Shown: in pieces, positions 56,816 to 64,000 of the stretch | Layout of the letters: each line of letters opens with the position of its first letter | How positions within the stretch are numbered: the stretch's first letter is position 1 | Assembly: GCA_027924585.1 (NCBI GenBank) | Contig: BSBM01000361.1 | Location: 70,430,501 to 70,494,500 of the forward strand | Origin: Larix kaempferi | Lineage: Eukaryota > Streptophyta > Pinopsida > Pinales > Pinaceae | Reading direction: 5' to 3' | DNA length: 64,000 bases | Notes under the pieces: generated by a model | Seen by the model: the letters and a program-made list of their open reading frames with translations, nothing else | The model's database searches: none | What the model was told of the DNA's origin: nothing | Position numbers and translations under genes: made by a program

Positions 56816-57617
56816 GGTGGGGGGGCATGGAGCATCATCAGTGGCCCCAATTGGGTTCTCTTTAGGCACCACTACCTTAGTAGATGCCTGCATAAAGTAG
56901 CATATTTCAATTTCAAAAAATACAAAGAAAATTAGAAATATATGTACTACATGGATGGACAATGACTTTTTCAAATAAATCGAGAAATACACATACCTGG
57001 GGGGGGCAGAGGTGGGTCACCAAAACCATCGATTTGTTGCTCTTTAGGCACCACTACCTCAGTAGATACCTGCATAAAGTAACTTATGTCAATGTCAAAA
57101 AATACAAAGGAAACGAGAAATATATGTACTACAAGGATGGACAATGACTTTTTCAAAGAAAGCGAGACATACACGTACCTGGGGGTGGGGCAGACATGGG
57201 TCACAAAAACCCTCGATTTGGTGCTCTTTAAGCACCAATGCCTCAGTAAATTCCTGCATAAAGTAACATATGTCAATGTCATCAAATACAAATAAAATGA
57301 GACATATATGTACTAGATGGATAGACAATGACTTTTTCAAAGAAAGCGAGACATACACGTACCTGGGGGGCGTAGAGGTGGGTCACCAAAACCCTCGATG
57401 TGGTGCTCTTCAGGCACCACATCCTCAGTAGATGCCTGCATAAAGTAACATATGTCAATGTCAGCAAATACAAAGAAAATGAGACGTATATGTACTACAT
57501 GGACAAACAATGAATTTTTCAAAGAAATCGAGACATACACGTACCTGGGGGGGGCATAGCTGGGTCACCAAAACCCTCGATTTGGTACTCTTGAGGCACC
57601 ACTGCCTCAATAGATTC
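56816..57617 (-). repeat. Tandem array of five exon-intron units, 182-184 bp
   Basis: Exon-like segments 57617-57545, 57435-57363, 57253-57179, 57069-56997 and about 56887-56816 each follow TTTATGCAG and precede GTACGTGT-, GTATGTGT- or GTACATG-type donors. Lengths are 73, 73, 75, 73 and about 72. They encode variants of STE.VVP.EHQIEGFGDPPLPPP, homologous to the end of the preceding exon (QIEGFVDPPFPPQ). The introns are also conserved (GACAATGACTTTTTCAAAGA). Confidence 0.8.
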
Positions 57618-59269
57618 CTGCATAAAGTAACATATGTCAATGTTAGCAAATACAAAGCAAACGAGACATATATGTACTACATGGACGGACAATGACTTTT
57701 TCAAAGAAAGCGAGACATACACGTACCTTGGGGGGGAAAAGGTGGGTCAACAAAACCCTCTATTTGTGACATTGGCCTAAATGGATGGGCATATGCATCC
57801 ATAAACAAGGCCACTCGGTGGAAATAGTAATCATGCTATGTAACAAAACATAAATATATAATTAGAAAAATTCTAATAATTAAAAGCATACATGTTGAAT
57901 CATTAAAAGCATAATTAAAAGCATACCTGTGTTTGAGAATCTACCTCTACATGCGAGGGACCTTCCTGACATTCCAAAAACTCATCTTTCCCACCCTACA
58001 TAAAACATATTGTATCCAGATTAAGACTTATTGAATGTTGCAATCTCTACTATAAATATGTAAATCACAATGACAACTTAAAAGTAAAGTTCTTACAACT
58101 AATGGTGAAGAACCAAAATCACATATAGCATTGACTGCTGAATCAAGGACATCAACATTAACGACCGGATTATGCGAATCTGGGGTGTCATTGGACACCA
58201 TCTGTATATTTGTTCATGTAAATTGTCAGATAATTAAATATAAATAAATTACGAAACAATTGAAATATCTAATATAAAACAAAATATACTATGTAAAGAA
58301 TGATTTTTACTTACATATCAGAGTAATCCATCGCCCCAAAACTCTAAAGTAGGCCCATAGCATATGCTGCAACAAGATGTGCAAGGGTGTGGAATAACAT
58401 GACGCTCTGAACCCTCTACGTCTCCAGTGCGATATGTATCTCTAGTACGGTCTGGAGACCTAGTAAGTGGATCCTCAGTGTGCGATGGTCCAACCCCAGA
58501 TGGGCCAGCCTTAGAAGTGCCAACCCCTTGGCCTACATTAAGTGAAATAGCAGTGCCAACCCCTTGGCCTACATTTCCTTCGACATAAGTCCCATGTCGA
58601 AGCAATGTATCTTCCAAATGGAATAAGGCCTCCTGTGTATCATCAATAACGAGACCCGCGGGAGGATATACCCGAGCGGGTTTTGGTGTGCATGGAGGGC
58701 ATCACGCATGGTTAGGATTGGTCCTAGCCCCTTCCCTATCTTTGGGAATCCCATGACCTACACCCTCGAACTCTAAAATATCAAAATAGTTCACATGTTT
58801 TCCCAAGATAAATTATGCATACATCTTCCTCAAGAAATAGAATGGGACGTCTCTATTCCCGTGAGGATCTTCATCGAAGACCATGTACCAGCGATCCATC
58901 CAATTGGCTTTCACATTTGGTTCCACGCACTAGTCTATGGAAATATGTCATCGATTGGTGGGTGGAACCAATCCGGTGCTAGGGTCCTAGAATAATGAAA
59001 ACAATTGGTCTTTGGTTATCTTTAGTTTTTTCATGTCTTTGAAGCTCAACCTAGTGGAATAGTATTTCCTCTGGGAATCTATGTATGAGCTAATGTTGTA
59101 CCATGCTCCCTGGGCATTGGCAATTGTGTTTGTTATGGTATATAATGCCTCGGGTAATGATTTTTGTAAATGGTCCCCCCCCTCTAAATAGTGAGCTAAG
59201 GCGCCTCAATGCACCAAAATGAGCTAGAATCTCTGAATTCCGGTCGTGTTCCTCCTCGGTGTTTGGGTT

Positions 59270-59395
59270 TGTGTCTGGATTTGGGTTTGGGTTTGGGTTT
59301 GCGTTTGGGTTTGTGTTTAGGTTTGGGTTTGGGTTTGTGTTTGGGCTTGGGTTTGGGTTTGGGTTTTGGTTTTTGTTTGGGTTTGTGTTCTCTGT
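59270..59395. repeat. (TTTGGG)n-like repeat with variants
   Basis: About twenty hexamers TTTGGG mixed with TTTGTG, TTTGCG and TTTAGG. On the minus strand it encodes the Asn-Pro repeat of the gene above. Not a telomere repeat (plant telomeres are TTTAGGG). Confidence 0.85.
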
Positions 59396-59716
59396 TAATA
59401 TTAAAACAACAAATTCAAAATTTAAGTAATAAATTTCGTTGCTTGGTTTAATATGTAACAAATTTTATTAAATTGGTTTTAAAAAAAAATAAAAACTATT
59501 AAATTAACAAACACTTGAACGAAAATTGAAAGGAATTTGGAAGGAAATGGCCACCTACCTTCCATTGTATCGAAATTGTGAATTGGATCTTCCAATTCGC
59601 CTCATCCTTCCCTCAAAATCAAATCGACAATGCATTTTATCGCCCTCCCCGATAACGCCAGCCTTGACTGTGTGCATGCAAAAATGAGGCCACGGGCCTC
59701 TGTTTTTTTTTTTGGT

Positions 59717-59885
59717 AATACAAATCGCACTTGCGATATATCGCAAGTTCAATATATCACACTTGCGATTTGTAACTCTTAAGAAATGCAAGTTCGATAT
59801 ATCGCACTTGCGATTTGTAACTCTTAAGAAATGCAAGTGCGATATATCGATCACAAGTGCGATATCGCACATGCAATATATCACT
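59717..59885. repeat. Right palindromic array (TCGCACTTGCGATATATCGCAAG type)
   Basis: CGCACTTGCGATATATCGCA and its inverse recur, with a unit of about 55 bases (CGATTTGTAACTCTTAAGAA at 59765 and 59812). Strong cruciform or hairpin potential. Confidence 0.85.
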
Positions 59886-59890
59886 TGTAA

Positions 59891-60620
59891 ATTTTTTGAA
59901 CCAAGTTTCCATAACAAACAAATGCTTTTAGTATTAGTCCCACCTTATCCATGCCAGTAGTTATTATTCGGACAATGTCAACTCACATTTAGGATGATAA
60001 TATGTTGAGAAATATATTAAACAAAATAAAAATCAATATACTAGAGGAATAAAATAAAGTAAAATCATAGAACACACCTTTTAATCTCTCATATAAATGT
60101 AAGAAATAAGATTATGCTTCTTGAATTTTCAATTACATTTAACAAAAAATGCATGCTCATTATTAATGTGCACCACATCCTTGTTACAACAGTTCACAAA
60201 GTGACACAAACTGTCAACAAAAACATTAAGAAAACATGTGATAATTTCTCAAACACTTTATGGTCGAGGGGTCTGATTGGAATAGGTCTTGATCTCTAAA
60301 ATGAGTAGGTATGAGAAGAACACTGACAATGATTATGTAGGCCACAACCACTTTTCTTCATCCTGGTAGGATACAAAGGCCATGTGTAGGTTTTGAGAAA
60401 TGGAAATGGACCTTAAGGAAAAACTATGGAGACCGGGAAATAAAGGGGGCTAAACCTTAATGGTGGATTCTTGAGCTCAAGCACCATGAATAACACCTAA
60501 AATGTAGAAGATTCTCTATAGCATTGCAAGCTCCCACTAAGGTGTCTTTGACATAAGGTTTGGAAAGGTCGCCTGGCCTTGATCATGGTTACAGTTGGGA
60601 AACAACACCTCAATCCCTTC
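59891..60620. other. No gene recognised; probably decayed gypsy sequence
   Basis: Sequence between segment G and the integrase tail. Frames are short. Confidence 0.4.
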
Positions 60621-60882
60621 ATGATGTGTCCCAGGCATATAATGAAACAAGAAAACTTTTTCCAAGAGAAACAAGGAGCATAATCTCTAGGTGGGAGATT
60701 TGGTGTTGAAGTTGGATGCTAGAAGAGAAGAACAGGCCCAAACATTTGATCATCTCTGGCATAGGCCTCATATAGTCGTTGCTTACCATGGAAACAATGC
60801 CTTCATTTTGCTATACAAAGAGGGTGAACCAATAGGTAAAGGACCATTCAACGGTCGGTTCTTAAAACACTATCTCCAGTGA
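60621..60882 (+). pseudogene. C-terminal integrase fragment of a gypsy element
   Basis: GDLVLKLDARREEQAQTFDH, then LWHRPHIVVAYHGNNAFILL and NGRFLKHYLQ at 60691-60882: the GDLVL...LW.GP..V motif and NGR.LK..Y end typical of gypsy integrases. The upstream part (about 60640-60690) is frame-shifted. Only the tail is left; RT and the integrase core are not seen. Confidence 0.8.
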
Positions 60883-62520
60883 AAAAATGAGTCTATAAAC
60901 CCACCCTCATTGTACATTACCATTTTTTAAGTTTCAGTTAGCTATTTTTCAGTTCTATTTGCATCATTCAAAAATAAAAAAGAGACGAAAAAGGGACAGT
61001 AGTTTTGGTCACCCTATATGTCAATTAATTAAAGCTAACACACAGGATGGTCAATATAAATTTTCAAACCCAAGGAGGTCTTTTGTTTCAATGGTAATGA
61101 GCATAATCTGTGCATAAACATGTCAAGCAGTTGATTTACTAAATGTAGATAATGATCCTACCAATCTATCCAGCCAAACTCACTCCAGAAAGCGAACTAA
61201 GCTAATTCACACATCTAAGGATTTGATTGAAACTACCTTCCTACAGAAATCACCCAGCAATTATAAAATTGAGAATAGAAATAAACCAGATTGCTTTTGC
61301 AAGAAGTTAAATCCTATAATTATCAAACTACCAATAATTGATCTTTACCAAAATGATCCATCCAGCAGCTACTATTACTCAATCCTAATCTGCCTACTTT
61401 AAATCAATTGAAGATACAACAGTAACCAGAATCTAAGCTTGGACTATAACTGATAATTACTAGAAATCCTAGAAAGCATAAACAACTGAAAGATATTGGA
61501 ATTGAGCTTGGTTGTTACAGCTGATTCAAACACACATGCATTAAATGAATTATCCGACATAGTCGACTGTCACACCAATATGCTATAGCTATTCAAGATG
61601 CAATCATGAACTACCAAAAGGAAAGCTAATTCTCTGTTGCAGCTACCAATAACATCTACAATAATTCCACACCACACAACATAAGTAAAGCTAAAATATT
61701 TTACCTACTTAAACTGGCTATCTCTGTGAGAAGGCAGGCCCTGGCCTTCTAACAGAGACGCCGAGAATCACAACAAATTAAGACACAGAAATGAAGAACT
61801 CTACTCTCATATTAATGATGGAAATTGAGAGTATCAGTGCTTTGTTATAGCTTGTGTAAAATGGTAATTGTCCAACCCCAGGCTACAAGAGTCTTCTGGA
61901 ATTTATACAAGGAAAATACAGTTTCAGATCCACTATAATCATGCAGCAAAAAAGATCTATGATCTTCATGCTGCGGATTTACAGCTAACCGATACAGCCA
62001 TATTAAACAAGGCTGTTAATCGTGAAGGATGTTGTTGCTCTAATAATTAATGGATCAACAGACTCAGCAACTGGAATGAAACCTGTCTGTCACAGCTAGG
62101 TTCTATTTCAGTGGAATCTATTACAGTGAGGATCTGTTACAGCTCACATGGAGAATGCATTGTTCCTTGGAGTATGAGGAGCTGGTGCTTTGAAGAGTAA
62201 GAGTTGGCGCCACTTGGATGATACACCTGTGCTTTAGACCTTGACTAAATGAAATCACACAGATCAGCATAAACCAAGGACTAAGATCCATAATCTTTAA
62301 CAATCTTAGGCATAAAATAAATAAAGCAATAACGAGTTATACCTCTCAATATTATTGATTGATCTGGAGAAAGACATGGATATAGCTTATGAAAGTAGGA
62401 TGAAATCAAGGCAAAATTATGTAATAAGGATGGCCAAAAAGGGGCATTTCCTAGACCCAACAAGTAGTCTACTATTCTTTCTACCTCACAAGGAGGATAA
62501 CATCCCTGGTTGGATCCACT
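60883..62520. other. Noncoding, probable LTR remains
   Basis: No gene. 61740-61830 (ACAGAAATGAAGAACTCT, ATATTAATGATGG) is like the start of the D LTR at 14790-14830 in style, suggesting an old LTR on the minus strand. Boundaries unclear. Confidence 0.4.
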
Positions 62521-62983
62521 GTTAGCACCCCAAATGAACCCCTAGGAACTAGGCTCCCATTCTAAGAGATATCAAGAAATTTATTCTTAAACATATGCTA
62601 AAGGGGGGATCCAGCAAGGTTAACGAGACGTAGAGGTCGGGGCTCATCATGTCCTTTCAAATGAGCATCAACATAAGAATTATTCAAAGAGTATAATTCT
62701 CAGGTTTAAGTGGAACTTCATGGTATTTTTAGCTAAGATTGGTCGATCATGGCTATAAGGAAAGAAGGTCCCGCTTTGTTTGCTTATTACCTAGGAGGAG
62801 GAAGGCCAAGGAAGTGGTAGGGAATCAAAGTTCTTAGTTGTATCAGAGGATCATACCATTGCATGGGGTTCACTGAGAGCTTCCCAACGATACCAAGTTT
62901 TCCAAAAATGTGCTTAGGATGAGAAGGATATAGTCTGACAAGTTGGCAATAACAGGAGTATATGGTCGACTTCCGACTTTCCA

Positions 62984-63400
62984 ACTCCTGCATTGCGGAT
63001 TGCGGTTGCGGAAGTCAGAGGTATAATTTTCTCAAAGTCGTACAGTGGAAATTTGACTTTCCGACTCCCACATTGCGGATTGCGGAATTTGGAGGTGTAT
63101 CTTATTGAATTTGTGCATTGGGGTTCTGAATTTCTGACTCCCGCACTGCAGATTGCGGATTGCAGAAGTTGGGGGTATAATTTCTCAAAGTTGTGCGATT
63201 GGAATTCCGACTCTCGTATTGCGGGTTGTGGATAGCGGAAGTCAAAGGTGTATTTTCTTGAATTTTTGCATTGGGGTGCCAACTTTCCGAACCCGCATTG
63301 CGGATTGAGGACTGCGAAAGTCGAGGTAAATTTGATGGAGTCTGCTCAGCAATGCCGAATTCTGACTCCCGCATTGAAACTTGCGGATTGAGGATTGCGG
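62984..63400. repeat. CpG-rich tandem repeat, 73-80 bp, six copies
   Basis: CATTGCGGATTGCGG-type cores at 62991, 63071, 63144, 63217, 63296 and 63372. Each core is preceded by GACT(C/T)CC and followed by GAAGT..AGGTGTAT.TT.T. Confidence 0.85.
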
Positions 63401-64000
63401 CCCCATTGCAACAACATACACAAACATTTTCCAAAGCTGGAGAGGCCAGCTCAAGTTCCAAATATCAAAGCAGGGCAAACGTACTAGCTCATTTTGCATA
63501 ACAAGAAAAGAATATGGCTGAAAAAAATAGTAGCTTGATGCCACAAGCCAGAATGGTAGCTGGAGAAAGAATATTGCTACTGTCAGGCAAATATCCAAAT
63601 AAAAGGACCTTTAAGCTTGTTGTGTTAACCAAGGGACATGTATCAGAAATAGAGATAGACCTGGATCAGATCTAAAGGACAATTTGAGTTTACACTAGCA
63701 GTATGATAAGGCCTCCCACCAACTGATCTCCAATTCAAGAAGCACAAATTGATCCGAACAACCCGAGTGAAGAAAGAAGACGGCCACATCATTTACAGTT
63801 TTTTACTTTTATTTTTAATAAATAGTCCATAAGGATAATAGTTAGATCTGATGTTTCACAAACAGTTGTATTTTTGAATTTAATGAACAGCCACTCACGG
63901 ATGAGGTAGTCAAGAAGGTTTTTATTTTTGTAAGCCTGTAAAGGTGGGTTTTGAAGAACACCCAAGGGTTGGGATCTTTTATGAGAAGTTTTGTGCAATG
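63401..64000. other. No gene recognised
   Basis: Only short frames without motifs to the end of the window. Confidence 0.45.

Larger units (their letters stand above)
56720..59635 (-). pseudogene. Multi-exon gene of unknown function with a duplicated exon array
   Basis: Exons supported by GT-AG borders, in reading order: 59635-59559 (start MHCRFDFEGRMRRIG, donor GTAGGT); from 59391 (acceptor TTAACAG) an Asn-Pro repeat, then EILAHFGALRRLSSLF; a long exon to 58315 (NVGQGVGT repeated, CCSICYGPTLEFWGDG, donor GTAAGT); 58201-58097 (105 bases, MVSNDTPDSHNPVVNVDVLD); 57995-57927 (69 bases, GGKDEFLECQEGPSHVEVD); 57835-57727 (HDYYFHRVALFMDAYAHPF). The last three join in phase. A G8 run near 59175-59182 shifts the frame, after which TITNTIANAQGAWYNISSYI reads well. 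At least four stops lie between 58985 and 58740, and one TGA is at the end of the long exon. The family is not recognised. It is decayed, but the phase agreement shows it was a real gene. Confidence 0.65.
48497..59890. mobile_element. Segment G: candidate two-gene DNA transposon between palindromic arrays
   Basis: Left palindromic array 48509-48655 and right array 59717-59885 share words such as GCGATATAT and GATATATTGCAT in inverted order. A transposase-like gene starts about 130 bases inside the left array (plus strand), and a multi-exon gene starts about 80 bases inside the right array (minus strand), so the genes converge. No exact terminal repeat or target duplication could be set. The unit is therefore an inference from symmetry, and the two arrays could be unrelated. 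Confidence 0.4.
62521..64000 (-). repeat. Possible LTR, running past the window end
   Basis: TGTTAGCACCCC starts at about 62522. On the minus strand the preceding bases read TGGATCCAACCAGGGATG, which could be a primer-binding site (TGG start), but I cannot name the tRNA. Contains the CpG repeat at 62984. No coding frame. Confidence 0.35.

Noticed and set aside
57095-57722. Series of small proteins starting MYVSLSLKKSLS
   Set aside because: They read through the intron-like parts of the tandem exon units; the splice borders explain the pattern better.
59270-59395. Telomere or interstitial telomere repeat
   Set aside because: The unit is TTTGGG and variants, not the plant TTTAGGG.

Overview
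This window is repeat-dominated nuclear DNA of a land plant. The evidence is plant-type Ty1/copia and Ty3/gypsy retrotransposons primed by the initiator methionine tRNA, a plant-mobile-domain-like gene with a GT-AG intron, TATA boxes in LTRs, and long minisatellites. Deep nesting of old, broken elements and the almost complete lack of ordinary genes suggest a very large, TE-rich genome such as a gymnosperm; that assignment is inference. No rRNA, tRNA, CRISPR array or conserved single-copy host gene was seen.

Layout. 1-12201 (element E, minus): a Tat-like gypsy element with a long intact gag-protease frame, a duplicated pre-RT linker and an extra plant-type RNase H, but no reverse transcriptase or integrase. 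It carries an intact intron-containing gene in antisense (2845-4204). E interrupts a chromovirus-like gypsy element D (12202-15101) inside its RT active-site motif. D itself sits in the 3' end of a plus-strand copia element A2 (15102-17401). 17848-38641 is a second copy of that copia family (element A, minus, target duplication CATTG). A was hit twice in its RT gene: by element B (20842-29935, duplication TAGAT, three LTR copies) and, directly next to it, by the nearly intact copia element C (29946-35186, duplication CCACT). 38642-48490 is pyrimidine-rich and about 134-bp repeat DNA holding a candidate solo LTR (39730-41334). It also holds a segment F (41422-48287, flanked by AAAAG) that encodes a large protein I do not recognise (43875-47066, four breaks).

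48497-59890 (segment G) lies between two arrays of palindromic GATATATC-type repeats. It holds a decayed transposase-like gene on the plus strand just inside the left array. A decayed but in-phase multi-exon gene on the minus strand starts just inside the right array and ends in a tandemly duplicated exon array. This is the best candidate for an undescribed two-gene DNA transposon. 59891-64000 holds a gypsy integrase tail and LTR-like remains with a 73-80-bp CpG-rich repeat.

How the parts work together: the DNA is mostly a record of successive insertions. A and B share an architecture that lacks recognisable gag, protease and integrase. E lacks RT and integrase. C is the only element close to autonomous, with one stop codon. 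Several frame breaks fall in homopolymer runs (C6, C7, G8, A5), so some may be sequence errors rather than mutations.
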